From Buxus sempervirens (Eukaryota; Streptophyta; Magnoliopsida; Buxales; Buxaceae): DNA of 64,000 nt. Positions 34,261-45,986 of this stretch are shown here, one piece after another. The notes beneath the pieces are model-generated. The model was not told the origin of the DNA. It saw nothing but the letters and a program-made list of their open reading frames with translations, and searched no databases. Position 1 is the stretch's first letter. The number at the start of each line of letters is the position of its first letter. The position numbers were made by a program, and so were the translations under genes. The stretch is taken from assembly GCA_947561395.2 (NCBI GenBank), contig OX387186.1, forward strand, positions 41,311,220 through 41,375,219, written 5' to 3'.

Positions 34261-35107
34261 ATGGTCAAGTAGCCAGAGTTGTAAGGGGGGGAGACATATT
34301 TCAGTGTATTGAAAAAAAAAAAAGCAAAAAGCAAAAGAAAAAAAAAGCAAAAAGCAAAAAAAAGAAGAAAAAATAGCAAAAAAAAAAAAAATTTTTTTAC
34401 CTACAGGATGGGGGCACATGATAAGAAGCGTTTTGACTTCCTGTTGTAGCAGTCAGTCAGTGCCTGGTACATCTCCGCCAAAATCATAGGGGCCAATCTC
34501 TCCCGCTCCCTAACCTAGCATACCACTGAGATCAAGGCCAAGTCTACCTCATCATCATCTCGGGGGAAAAGTAGCTAGTTGACCACTATCAGGGTCAAGG
34601 CATTGAACCTAGCATCTTTATTCTCCCCCCTCAGGAGCTTCTCACTCAAAAATGACTTGGACAAGGTCAAAAGGGTGTCAGAATCCCCCAAATCGTTCTT
34701 CCCTATGCCTAGGAAAGTAGAAACCTCCTTCTTGTAACTGGGCCTGAAGGGTGGGTTCACCACCTTCTCATCAAAGCTCAATCCTAGAATGGTTTCCACC
34801 TCTTCAATGGTCGGGGTCTTCTCATGGTTTCCAAAACGGAAAAGGTTGAGGTCGGGTACCCAATGGCCAATCATGGCTTCAATAATCTCCCATTTGAAGG
34901 GAATCTTAGGGATGAGCAGAATGTGGCCTAGATGGTTGGAATCACATCTCCTCTCTTCATCAAGGGTCATAGAATTAACCCATCTATTATAAAAAGAGTC
35001 CACAGGATTATACCTAGTAAGGTTAGGGGGTTTTGATCTAAAAGGTATTTTGCAGGGGAGGCTGTGTGGACAAACAACGGCAAGGCAGAGGACGATCCGG
35101 AATCCAT
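34261..35107 (-). pseudogene. DUF7745-like antisense gene of fragment C, truncated
   Basis: ATG at 35107 (MDSGSSSALPLFVHTASPAK). A 1-nt loss near 35045 shifts the frame; the second frame (35003-34575) continues MDSFYNRWVNSMTLDEERR through EKLLRGENKDARFNALTLIVVN. The donor (CTGTAG|GTAAAA) is at 34401/34400. The intron is A-rich on the + strand, and the acceptor has lost its AG (ACAA in place of GCAG). Exon 2 breaks off after about six codons (LWLLDH) at 34261. It is in inverted orientation to the element B copy next to it. Confidence 0.75.
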
Positions 35108-35218
35108 TGGAGGCAATGGGAGCAAGCTAAGAATCAATGGGAGGATGAAAAAGGCGAAAAAGGGGTTTTCTAAACTCAAAAACTCGTAAAAAATACGTAA
35201 ATCCCAAGGCTGGTTGCA

Positions 35219-35378
35219 TTTATAGCATCTTTTAATGTATCCGACAACTCAGATCGGATACAAAAGGTTCTATTCATATCCGGTGAAGTATGCCGGATAC
35301 AAAGGGAACAATGCATATCCGGCATGTTATGCCGAATACAAAGAAAAATCAATGTATCCGGTCTGATATGCCGGATAC
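35219..35378 (-). promoter_or_regulatory. Antisense promoter with 39-bp-phased palindromes, fragment C
   Basis: Palindromes start at 35237, 35276, 35315 and 35354, all 39 bp apart. The minus-strand TATA box (TATAAA, 35224-35219) is 12 bp from the first unit. The ATG of the antisense gene is 112 bp further downstream. Confidence 0.75.
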
Positions 35379-35388
35379 AAAGAAAAAA

Positions 35389-35513
35389 TGCAAAAAAAAA
35401 TAGAAAAAAGGAGAAAAACAAGAAAAAAAGAGAAAAAACAAGAGAAAAAGAAAAAAAAAGAAAAGGAAAAAGAAAAGAAAAAAAAAGAAGAAGAAAAAAA
35501 AAAGAGCAAAAAT
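35389..35513 (+). other. Long purine-rich tract in fragment C
   Basis: About 120 bp of almost pure A/G on the genomic-RNA strand, with only a few pyrimidines, followed by AGAGCAAAAATGTGC. It is conserved in position with 24285-24440 of element B. Confidence 0.75.
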
Positions 35514-35903
35514 GTGCTACAAAGTCCATTATTTTCACAAAAAATCCCTATTTTGTCTTAAAATCCACTTCATAGCCACAAGAGCTCAGTGGAATTTGGG
35601 GACAACTCTGGGAAATGTGTTGGTCAAAAGGAAGATATCCACTCAATTTTTAACTTGGTTTAATAAAAAAAAAATCGGTTTTCAAAAAATCCTATTTTTG
35701 GGCTTAAAATCCACTTCATAGCCACAAGAGCTCAGTGGAATTTAAGAATTCTTGGAGAAATGCCCCCTTAAAGTTAGGGCTTTTTGGCAAATCTTCACCT
35801 AAAAATTATTTTTACAAAAATTGAATTGAACCAAGCAAATCAAGGTTAAGGGAGTGCAATTTGGGCTTGTCTAACCTTTGCAGCTCATTGCTTCGCAACT
35901 CCC

Positions 35904-35918
35904 GCAAAGAGGGGCAGT
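35904..35918 (+). other. Polypurine tract of fragment C
   Basis: GCAAAGAGGGGCAGT abuts the LTR start TGTAGACACC at 35919. It is identical to the tract of element B. Confidence 0.85.
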
Positions 35919-38259
35919 TGTAGACACCCCAAATTGCACTGTCAAAATGATCAATAATCATCAAAAATCGTTATCTCCTTGAAGGTCAGCACAGAATTTG
36001 AGAAAATGAGTTTTTTCCTTGTATCCGGCAACTCAGGTCGGATACAAGTGTCCTTCTTTGTATCCGATGGAACATGCCGGATACAAGCAGACCTCAGTGT
36101 ATCCGGCATCATAGGCCGGATACATTAAGACACTTGTGTATCCGGCCTGACATGTCGGATACATAAGTTTTGCTCAAAATTAGGGTTTTCCGAGAGATTT
36201 CATCTTTTACCATTATGTCCTATATTAAATGAAGGGAAATCTCGGAAATAGCCTTAGGGTTAAGGTTGGTGGGCTATAGACATTATGTTGTGTCTACCAT
36301 TCTCATCAACCCTAACCCTAGCCTTTGCCTATAAATAGGAGGCTCCTCCTTAAGCAAATGGCCATTAACTCTCTTGCCAATAATTCTTGCCAAGAACCTC
36401 TGCCAAGAAGAGCTCCGAGTGAAGAGGGGAACCGCTGCGGAAGTGCTTCCAAGACCCAGGTAAGCCTCCAACCTATCTTTTATTTTTTTACATTTCTAGA
36501 TCTAGATCTCTTCTTCTACCTTTCTGTAGAATAAGGCCTTGTTGTGTATATGAAAACCCTTCCCCGGCTCAAAGTATCTCAAGACTCCCCCTAGCCGTAA
36601 AACGTGAAGGCGAGATCTAGGAGAAACAAGACTGGGGATTGACCATAGTACTAGAACCTATTTAGAATAAAGCCTTTTGAATCTTTGAAGCCCGTTTCAT
36701 ATTCAAAGTACCCCAAAATTATCTTGAAGAACCGTGTTTAACGGGGAGAGAGAACTAAGGGAAACGATAATGGAATGGAACCCTAGGTTACTTTTAGAAC
36801 CTTATTTTCATGAATATGAATGCATGCTATGTTGTTATATTGTTCTTGAATGATTTTTACACTTACACATACATAGCACACATTTTGGCGGAATAGGCTC
36901 ATATTTCCGGTTTATTGCATTTATTGTGATAAATCTGAAATAAATGGCCTCAATCAATTCTGGAATGTTTTGAAATGGTTTTTAAAAGATTTGGATTCAT
37001 CTTGCACGAATTGCACACTTTGTCACTGTTTTGAATTGTTTTTCTCCAAAAAAGGCCTAACTTGACAGCAACTGTACCCTAATTTTGGATACTCATAACT
37101 TCATTATCCGGATGAATTTTGGAGTAATTCTAGAACCATGGGAAAGGTGAGGCTGTCTAGTTTATGCCTACCAAATTTCATTAATTTCTATCGAGCGGAT
37201 TTTTGACACCTCTCTATCGAAGTTGATTGGTCGGTTCAGGTTTAAATACGGAACTTGTCACTTCGACTGAGCGCCATGTGTTCGTCTTAAATCCGATTCC
37301 AGTGATTTTTGTTTCTGGGAACTCCTCTATGAGTCTATTTTCAAATCTAATTGGTTTCATAATTGTTTCACTCCATTTGTGTCGTGAGCAACAGATTTTC
37401 TCAGAACTACTCATCAGTACTTTTCTGGGTAAATCTGTGATCTTCGGGGCCTGTTCGGGAGACCACCCAAGGCACATCCGAATGAATTTTTATATGAGGC
37501 TAGTTTCACTTGAAATATGGCCATACAAACTTCAATCACACCAAATTTCATGAATTTATATGTAGCCGATTTTTCTAGGTGATTTTCCAAACTCGCTTAC
37601 TTGCCACTTTTAATTATCTCCAGCAGCAACTTTAAAGGAGGCATAACTCCTAAGATTTCAACCGGATTTACTTGAGATTTTGCATGAGACTCTTATTTAC
37701 CATAATCTTTCAAATGGATTTGGTTTGATTCAATTTAAAATTGGATTTGAATGATTTTAAGACAAATGGCATTATCTTTAACCGAATTTTCCGGATTTAA
37801 TTCAACTTGGTTTTGTGCAATCTTTGCTTTGATTTCCATTTATCTTTGATATTCCAGAAGTGATATTGACATAAAAGAGGATCTAAATCCATTTGGATTT
37901 CTCATGTGAAAATATCACACATTTGTTTAATTCTTTTTCAATGTTTCAATGATTTTAGCAAGCTTTCTTTTTTTTTTTGTATGAACAAACACTTGGCAAC
38001 CACCTTGTGTGGGTGAATGGGGGTGCCTAACACCTTCCCCCATCATAATCTAATCCCCTTACCCATCTCTGGATTTGATTTTCAAGTAGAGTTATTTTTA
38101 CTCTAGAATTTTGCCTTCTATCACTTTTGCTTATCTTTAATCTTTTGGTGTCCATTCTCACCTCAAAATTCTGAATGGTGGCGACTCTCCCACTTTTTGC
38201 GTTGAGCCCGTGTGTTGACGGAGGGGAAATCATCCCGGTGATTTTTCCCATGTCTCACA
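35919..38259 (+). repeat. 3' LTR of fragment C
   Basis: TGTAGACACCCCAAATTGCAC start and CCCATGTCTCACA end; 2341 bp. U3 holds the palindrome array 36021-36162 and TATAAATA at 36330-36337. The R/U5 part contains GGTGCCTAACACCTTCCCC and the AATGGTGGCGACTCTCCCAC stretch shared by all LTRs of this family here. Confidence 0.9.
36021..36162 (+). promoter_or_regulatory. Four-unit 39-bp-phased palindrome array, LTR of fragment C
   Basis: Units start at 36021, 36060, 36099 and 36138, exactly 39 bp apart. Arms are GTATCCGGC and GCCGGATAC with some GAT/GTC variants. The array ends 167 bp before the TATA box. Confidence 0.88.
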
Positions 38260-38893
38260 CCTCCCTTTGCGGGTTCTTCGTCAGTTCAGAGCAACCCAGG
38301 GGATTATAATCCCAAGTGGATATGAGGACCACCTTGGGCCACTTTCACCAGCCACCATGAAGCTGAATGCTTGGTTGATGAGGGAGTGGTCCTATGTCCG
38401 TTTTATGCGGAGCCCGGTCTTCTCAGAGTCCCATGTGAAGGATTATCTCTTCTGGATCAGGGAGCAGATACAGAGTCAGGCTCCAGTACCCAAAGATCCT
38501 CCTGCAGTTCTGGCTCCTACTTATGAAGACATTCTGGAGTCTAAGATAGCTTCTCACAAGCGACTTCAGCAGATATGGGTACGAGAGGCCCAGGAGCTTA
38601 GGATACGGGGCCTTGACATGGAAAGGCAACTTGCAGAGCAGGCATCCCGCCGTCTTGCTATGGAAAAGCAACTTGAGGAGCAGAGGCAGGCCCGCTGCTT
38701 TGAGGTTCGGATGATACGGCAGAAGTACCAGGATGCTTTAGCCAGCCTTAGGAGCATGAGGATCAGGCAGACTCTTTCAGATGAGATCATTTCCTTCTTA
38801 AGTGATCCCGTTGCAGAGGGGGCTTCTGGAGTTATTGCAGCTCAGGCAGCTCGGATTCGGGAACTTGAGGAACGGCTAGGAGACAAAGACTAG

Positions 38894-39904
38894 CCTTATT
38901 TCCTGCACATTTTTCTCTTTCTTTTTTTCATACCTTTGTACGAAAGCAAACTCCAATAGTGGAAAGACAAAGGATTTAATTCAAAAATAAATTTTTTTAT
39001 ATTATTGGCCTCAGAATGCTCAGATGCTTGTAAAAACAAAGGTTTTATGAAAAGTATTTGATTTATCATCACTGGCCAAAGTATAGTTTTTCTTTTTTAA
39101 TATTTTTTATTATTCTTTTTTTTTTTAAATTTGGTCCATGCACTTAATCACCCATAATTAAATGAATTAAAACCAGGTTAAATAATGAAAAGGGTAGTCC
39201 AAGTAATAATGAGGGATCAAAACCGTCCATCTTAGGACCTTTAGAGTCATCCCCAAATGCCTTTTCTTCCAGAATTGACCGTATTACCCAATCTGCTCAG
39301 TCTTAGTACTTGCGCTGATTTCTATTCAAGCTTGGATCACATGATCAACTCAACCTTTGATTTTTCTTTTTATTCTTTTTATTCTTTTTTCTTCTTGCCA
39401 ATATTGCTCCTAGCGCCAGTTACGGTTTTCACTAGGGCCGGCTTCTGTATTCCGTCATCACCAACCTTACTCTGAAATTTGAATGAACATACTAAAATCA
39501 CCGAGGGCTTAGGAATAAGATGAAACAAAGGCTAGGCTCGGTTTATGAAAGAAAAGGTATTAAGGCTCAAAATTTTTCAAATGTGTAAATAGGTCAACCA
39601 GACTTACAGTCATGATGAATTTAACCCTTTTTCCCCAAATTGCATTCTTTGCATCTCTTTTCGCACTTGGCTTTCATTTGCCATTTATCTTTGCTTTTTC
39701 TCTCTCTTTTTCTTTTTTTCTTATTTTTGCCCCAATTGGCCTTGCCCCAATTGGCCTTGCCCCAATTTGTTTTGCCCCAATATAAGACTGTAAGTTCGGT
39801 TTAGGTTTATCAAAGAAACGAACAGGTTCAACTGGGCAAGACTAGGGATTAAAATTTTGAAGGAAATAAAGAAGGATGGCCTCGGATCATTTCCTAGTAA
39901 TGTT
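38894..39904. other. Non-coding region between antisense gene and pol of element B
   Basis: It is the 3' flank shared by the convergent antisense gene and pol. A short tandem repeat of GGCCTTGCCCCAATT occurs at 39728-39780. It corresponds to 58859-59806 of element A in inverted order. No ORF is supported. Confidence 0.6.
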
Positions 39905-42900
39905 CAATCAAAGAAAATACCTTTTTACTGCATCAGAGTTAATTAGCTCAGGAAAATCTGACCCATCCATTTCTATCAAGATAAGTGCACCCCCTGACAG
40001 GACCTTCTTAACAACATAAGGCCCTTCCCAATTGGGCTTGAACTTACCACGAGGATCTTCCAAAAATGGTAGAATTTTCTTTAGAACCAAATTCCCTTCC
40101 TAGAAAGTTATGGGCTTCACTTTATTATTGTAGGCCCGGGCCATTCTCCTCTGGTACAATTGGCCATAACAAAGCGCTTTCAAACGCTTCTCTTCTATTA
40201 GGTTGAGTTGATCACTTCTTGACTGTATCCATTCAGCTTCTTCTAATTCCGCCTCCATGAGCACTCTAAGTGATGGGATTTCTACCTCCACTGGCAAAAC
40301 TGCTTCCATTCCATAGACTAGTGAGTACGGGGTTGCCCCAGTTGAAGTCCGGATTGAGGTTCTGTAGGCATGTAGAGCAAGCGGTAGCATTTCATGCCAA
40401 TCCTTGTAGCTCACTACCATCTTCTGAATGATTTTCTTTATATTCTTATTTATTGCTTCTACTGCCCCATTCATCTTTGGCCTGTATGGAGCTGACTTGT
40501 GGTGGGTGATCTGAAACTGCTCACACATCTTCTTCATGTCCTTGTTCTTGATATTTGAATCGTTGTCTGATACTATGGCACTTGGCAGTCCATAGCGACA
40601 AATAATATTATGCTTCAAAAACTTAATAACATGGTTGCTTGTGATGTTCGCACACGAAGCCGCTTCTACCCACTTGGTGAAATAATCAATTGCTACCAAA
40701 ATAAATCTGTGCCCGTTCGATGCCTTAGGTGAAATCATGCCAATGACATCTATGCCCCACATGGAAAAGGGCCATGGGGATGTCATGTTGTGTAATTCAC
40801 TTGGGGGTGCATGCTTGTTATCTGCATATATCTGACATTGGTGGCATCTCCTGACATGTATACAGCAATCATGTTCCATCGTCGACCAATAATATCCCAA
40901 CCGCAGGATCTTCTTTGCAAGCATGTGTCCGTTCATATGGGGTCCACAGACTCCTCCATGTACAGTCACGATTAACCTTTCTGACTCAGTTTTAGCAACA
41001 CATCTGAGCAAAATGTCATTATGTGATCTCTTGTACAAATGTCCACCACTTAGCAGAAACTGACCAGCTAATCTCTGTATTGTCCTTTTCTCAGTAGAAG
41101 TGGCATTTTCTTGTAACCTCCGATTGTTCAAGAAAATTTTGATGTCTTGAAACCATGGTGCTTCTTCTTCGGGTGCTCCCTCTAGAACAAGACAATAAGC
41201 CGGTTCATCCTTGACCTCAATCTCTAGTGGTTTGATGTCTATCCCTTCTGGCATGCTAACCATTGAAGCCAATGTTTCTAGAGCATCTGTGAACTGATTC
41301 TTAGCCCTTGGCATATAGTTGAAGGAAATTCGAGTAAAGTTTGTGCTTATTTCTTCCAAATACTGGTGATAGGGGATCAATTTGTGATCCTTGGTTTTCC
41401 ACTCACCAGTTGTTTGGAAGATGATAAGACTTGAATCTCCGTATACGTCAAGTTCCTCCACTTCATGATCTATGGCAGCTTGCAACCCAATTATACATGC
41501 TTCATACTCTGCAATATTGTTGGTGCACTAGAATCTTTGCTTCACTGCGATTGGGATGTGAGACCCATCTGGCTTGACCAAAACTGCCCCTATTCCATTC
41601 CCATTCATCTTGGTGGCCCCATTGAAGAACATTTGCCAAGAACTCTCACTTTCCTCCTCTTCAGTAAACAAAATTGCCTCATCAGGAAAGTTTGTCTTCA
41701 AAGGTTGGTATTCTGGCAAAGGATGTGCAGCTAGGTGATCAGCAATGGCTTGACCCTTAATCGCCTTCTGAGTGATGTACGTGAGGTCAAACTCAGATAG
41801 TAGTAGTTGCCACTTTGCCGTTCTGCCAGTTAGTACCGGCTTCTCAAATAGATACTTCAGAGGATCCATCTGGGATATCAATAATGTGGAGTGACTAAGG
41901 AAGTAATGCCTTAGCCTCTGAGTTGCCCACACTAGAGCACAACAAGTCTTTTCCAACGGTGAGTACTTGGCTTCATATTCTGTGAATTTTTTACTCAGAT
42001 AGTAAATTGCCCTTTCTTTTCTACCAGTCTCATCATGTTGCCCCAAGACACATCCCATCGATGTTTCCAACACTGACAAGTACAGGATCAGTGGTCTTCC
42101 TGGAGTTGGTGGCACTAGCACAAGCGGGTTCAGTAAATACTCCTTGATTGTGTCAAAGGCTTTTTGGCAATCCTCATTCCAGACCGTCGGGTTATTCTTC
42201 CTCAGAAATTTGAAAATTGGTTCACAGATAGCAGTGAATTGTGCTATGAACCGGCTTATATATTGAATTCTTCCAAGAAAGCCCCTAACCTCCTTCTCTG
42301 TTCTGGGTGCTGGCATTTCAATTATGGCTTTGGCTTTAGCCGGGTCAATTTCAATTCCACTTCGGCTCACAATAAATCCCAACAACTTTCCTGATGTAGC
42401 CCCAAAGATGCATTTAGCCGGGTTAAGCCGTAGGCTGTACTTCCTAAGACGATCAAACACCTTCTTTAGATTGATCAAGTGGTCCTCTTCTTTGCACGAT
42501 TTGGCAATCATATCGTCCACGTAGACCTCCATCTCCCTATGGATCATGTCATGGAATAGTGCGGTCATGGCCCGCTGGTATGTTGCCCCAGCATTTTTAA
42601 GCCCAAATGGCATGACTGTATAGTGGAATGTGCCCCAAGGTGTGATGAACGCTATCTTCCTTAGCTATCTTGATTTGATTATATCCCGAGAAACCATCCA
42701 TGAAAGGGAATAGGCAATGTACCACAGTATTATCGACCAGAATGTCGATGTGTGGAAGTGGAAAATCGTCCTTTGGGCTGGCCTTGTTCAGATCTCTGTA
42801 GTCCACACACATTCTAACTTTCCCGTCCTTCTTTGGTACCGGCACTATGTTTGCAAGCCACTCAGGATACGTAGAGACTGTCAGAAATCCGGTTTGAAAT

Positions 42901-43474
42901 TGCTTGACTACTTCATCCTTGACCTTCAGAATCCATTCAGGTTTCAATCTTCTCAGCTTCTTCTTGATTGGCTTAACCCCTGGCAAAATTGGCAACTTGT
43001 TCACCACCATGTCTGTGTCCAACCCCGGCATGTCCCAATATGACCAGGCAAACACATCTTTGTAGTCAGCCAAAAACTGTGTCATTTCACTACACTGCAC
43101 ATTAGATAGACATGCCCCGATTTTCACTATTTTTGGGTCATCTTTGGTCCCAAGATTTATTGATATGGTCTCCTCAATATTAGGTTGGACCCCCTTTTCA
43201 TGACGTTCCAATTGATATTCAATTTCTTTTGGAACGTTTTCTTCCTCGACCTCGGTCTCTTCTTCGATCCTCATGAGGTCAAAGTTAAGCTCGAAGTCGA
43301 AGTCATATTCAACCTGGTCTAATTCGGTCTGATTATATGGTTCATAAGTGGTTTGGACCTTTTGAAAAAATTAAATTTTCTAGAAAAAATAGAAAAATCT
43401 TTTTGGTTTTTTTGTGAGCCTTCTAAATATTATTCCCCTGAAGACGAAGGCTCATTAGGACCTTCAGGGAAATG
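39905..43474 (-). pseudogene. Element B pol: RT, RNase H, archaeal-type RNase H, integrase
   Basis: On the minus strand: an acidic linker (EEETEVEEENVPKEIEYQ), RT (43050-42200; CVDYRDLNKASPKDDFPLP, FMDGFSGYNQI, MPFGLKNAGATYQ, YVDD), the Ty3 RNase H, a second RNase H (FFNGATKMNGNGIGAVL; the first Asp is Asn), integrase (zinc-binding RRCHQC, WGIDVIGM, IVSDND, NGAVEAI) and the GPY module (WEGPYVVKKVL), ending at 39908. Defects: an 11-bp deletion after IAKED near 42660 shifts the frame, CAG to TAG at about 41529, and a TAG near 40100 where element A has Gln. About 90% or more identical by eye to element A pol. Confidence 0.9.
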
Positions 43475-43479
43475 GCATT

Positions 43480-45986
43480 CCGCTATTGGAGTTTTTTTTG
43501 GAAACCGCGTCAGTTTGCCAAACAAACGCTGCTTCAAAGGTAAGGGGAGTTTCCTCCCAATTGTTCAATACAAAATTTTTGGGAGCAGGGAAATAGGGAA
43601 AGCTTGCTCCTCAAGCCTAGAATCCGATGCCATCATCACCGGGTGGGTACTGCCTTTTTCTGCTACGGGGCCCAGTCCAGATATGACCTCATCTGGGATT
43701 TTCACTGCTGCCCAGTCAATGAACGGCAACTCCTTATCTGCTTCTGTTCTTTCACCTTCAGCCATGGCAAAGAACGCACCGACATCTTCGGAGAAGTTCA
43801 CCTGCTGCTTGGGCTGTGGCCCAGGCCCGCTCACTATTTTAGGAGATGGGTTGTAAGGTTGCAGGGCCGAAACATAAGGCTTTTGGTATGGGTTGATGTT
43901 GCGGTAGGGAGGCTTGGATTGGTCCATGGGAGGAGATATTTGGATTGTATTGGAGGGTTTAGGAAAATTTTCCCTTAAATGAGGGACTTTTCCTTTGCTT
44001 CTTTTCTCTCCTTCTTCATGTTTCATCCTTCTCCGACCTCTGGGTTTAAATCCCAACCCTACTTTGGGGATCAGTTTCTTGGCCCGGATGGGCTCCACCA
44101 TTCCTTGCAAATCGATTCCCAGGCCTTTCCCTAGGTGAAAGTGGTATTTCTCCATCACTTTCTTTACCATCTTCTCTGCAGTAGTCCATTTTCTTTCTCT
44201 TTTCTCACACTCCCCAGGTATGAAATTGACCGTCTCAAACTGAAATGAGTGAAACGCAATCTTGTCGACAGTTAAGTCTACATTTATCAAGGGTACATCA
44301 GGTGACACAATGGGAGGCACCAAATTCTCAACTAGGACTGTTATCACCCTTTGCCCTCTTATGTATTTCACCCTTTGGTGGAGCGTGGATGGTATTGCCC
44401 TAGCCAAATGTATCCACGGCCTTCCTAGGAGCAGATTGAAGGCTGCTGGAATATCCATCACTTCAAATGAGATGTTGAAAATATTCGGTCCAATTGTGAC
44501 CGGCAGTTTAATCTCCCCTAGGGAGTGTCTTAGAGCTATCAAAAGGCCTCACTATCCTCCCATTTTGCTTAATCTTTGACTGATCCAGACCCAGCTTGAT
44601 AAAAGTGATTAACAGGCAGACGTTTAACGCCAACCCGTTGTTAATTAAAACCCGTGCGATCATGCTGCCCTTACAAAGCACTGTGATATGCAAAGGGTCA
44701 ACATGATAACACCCACCTGGGCTTATCTCACATTCGGAGAAACTTATCACATTATGTGACAAGATTTGACCAACCATTTTGCCTAGCTGGTCTGGATCGA
44801 TTGTCTGGGATACATGTGCACTCTGTAGCACCCTTAACAATGTGTCCCGGTGCTTTTCAGAATTTAGCAAAAGGCCAAGTATTGAAATCTGGGCTGGGAC
44901 TTTGTTCAGTTGATCAACAAGATTGAATTCACTCTTTTTGATTATTTTTATGAGGTCTGATGCCTCATTTTCTGCACCTTGGGGGTGTCTTCTCCCACTT
45001 TTGTTTTTCCTTTTAACTTTCTTTTTTCTTCTGTTTCTTTTTTCTCTCTCTCCACCTCTGTTTCTTTTTCTTTCTCCACTCCTTCTACACATTTTCCCGA
45101 CCTCGTCATGAGGTTCACCTCCTCCTGGTTCTGGTTTCGGACCACTGGAACCGTAACCGTGACCCCCTCGCTGTAATTCCATGGTACAGCTGCCTCAGAA
45201 TAGGCTAGTTTAGGGACGTTGACCACCACCTGCTGGAGTTTGGACCGGGATGTATGGGTCGGTCTAGGGATACTGTAGGAAGCTGGAATGTTTACAACCA
45301 TGGGTTGGAGTTTGGACCCAGATGTGGCTGATGGAACTGAAGAGGTGATGGAGGCGGTGGTGGGGTCCAAGTTGATGACCAAGGGAGCCTTTGGTGGTTT
45401 GGCCGGAGAGCAGGTGGGTGAACCACAATTAAAGACCAGAGGAGGCCTTGCAATATTTATTTGGGCCATTAGAGAGGAGACCCGGTTCAGAGAGGAGCTA
45501 ATATCTTCAACAGCCTCATCACTTTTCCTGGAGATAACATTAACCTCCTCTTCTTCTTTCTCTTGGCAGAAATAGACCTTGACCGAGGTCCCCATGGGTG
45601 CTATAAGCTGAGATGGGTCAAAGGCCCTTCTCCCAGTGGATATGGCAGTGATAGAGTTGGACGGGCCTGCCCCATTGTGGTAAGGCAGAGGGTTCTGCCC
45701 AATATCATTTTCCGATGGGGCGGGTGCAGCAGTGTTAAAGACTAGGGCCTTCTAATCCAACAGATCTTGGACCGCGTGCTTCAGAACCCAGCAAGTATCT
45801 GTAGAGTGCCCCGATGCACCCATGTGGAAGTCACAAGTGACTGCCGGATCGAAATTCCTCCCTTTTGTGGCATTCGGGCTTGGCTCCTTCAAGGTCACAT
45901 ATTCCCCTTTCGGCAGGGTTGGCAACAGTTAGGAAAGAGATACTGGGAGAGGCGTGAAAACTCTGTTCCTTCTTGCTGCTAACCAG
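43480..45986 (-). pseudogene. Element B gag C-terminus, protease and G-patch-like region
   Basis: The left-to-right insertion of element A cuts gag at the LAARKNRVFTP stretch (45982-45950). The following frame holds the low-complexity linker with DPTTASITSSVP and a charged Glu/Lys run. Protease follows (ARVLINNGLALNVC near 44640; the catalytic Asp codon is now Asn). Next are LLLGRPWIH and a G-patch-like stretch (EKYHFHLGKGLGIDLQGM, 44150-44090). Frameshifts occur near 44970 and 44515. The PR-RT junction has an 8-A run near 43495. Confidence 0.85.

Larger units (their letters stand above)
34261..38259 (+). mobile_element. Fragment C: 5'-truncated Tat element (antisense ORF to 3' LTR)
   Basis: It holds, left to right: the start of exon 2 and all of exon 1 of a DUF7745-like gene on the minus strand, its promoter array, a long purine tract, the PPT and a complete 3' LTR. 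gag, pol and the 5' LTR are absent. It sits in exon 2 of the antisense gene of element B. The host sequence CCTCYCTTTGCGGGTTCTTCG plus (T/C)AG is present on both sides (34236-34260 and 38260-38284), a 25-bp duplication much longer than the 5 bp made by integrase. Confidence 0.8.
33167..38893 (+). pseudogene. Antisense DUF7745-like gene of element B, split by fragment C
   Basis: Exon 1 33167-33875 (donor CTGCAG|GTAAT), exon 2 33976-34260, resuming at 38260-38893. Exon 1 encodes the core with RYNPVDSFYTRWVNSMTLDEERR, KIPFKWEIIEAMIGHW, TPTIEEVETIL and RFDEKVVNPPLRPSYKKEA. Exon 2 has WLLDHLSQIEEINRHFFPSLKVP. The last part is a long Gln/Arg-rich coiled coil (QLAEQASRRLAMEKQLEEQRQ), about 38520-38880. 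I call it DUF7745-like from recall of this retroelement-associated family; a profile search is needed. Defects: an extra G in a 7-G run near 33647 shifts the frame, CGA to TGA at 34186-34188, and the 4-kb insertion of fragment C. It is antisense to pol and has its own promoter at 31099-31260. Confidence 0.75.
21547..45986 (-). mobile_element. Tat-clade Ty3/gypsy element B, 3' LTR to mid-gag, heavily nested
   Basis: Reading right to left: gag/PR (45986-43480), RT-RH-aRH-INT (43474-39905), an antisense DUF7745-like gene (33167-38893), an antisense PMD gene (28087-30902), PPT (23904-23890), 3' LTR (23889-21547). It is interrupted by element A at 45987, fragment C (34261-38259), and solo LTRs 31312-33112 and 25367-27673. 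Membership in the Tat clade rests on the second (archaeal-type) RNase H before INT and the antisense ORFs. Its left flank AAGAC (21542-21546) lies in the LINE RT domain. Confidence 0.85.

Noticed and set aside
34140-34376. 78-residue + strand ORF ending in poly-Lys
   Set aside because: Crosses the B-C junction and the A-rich intron of fragment C; no conserved protein.
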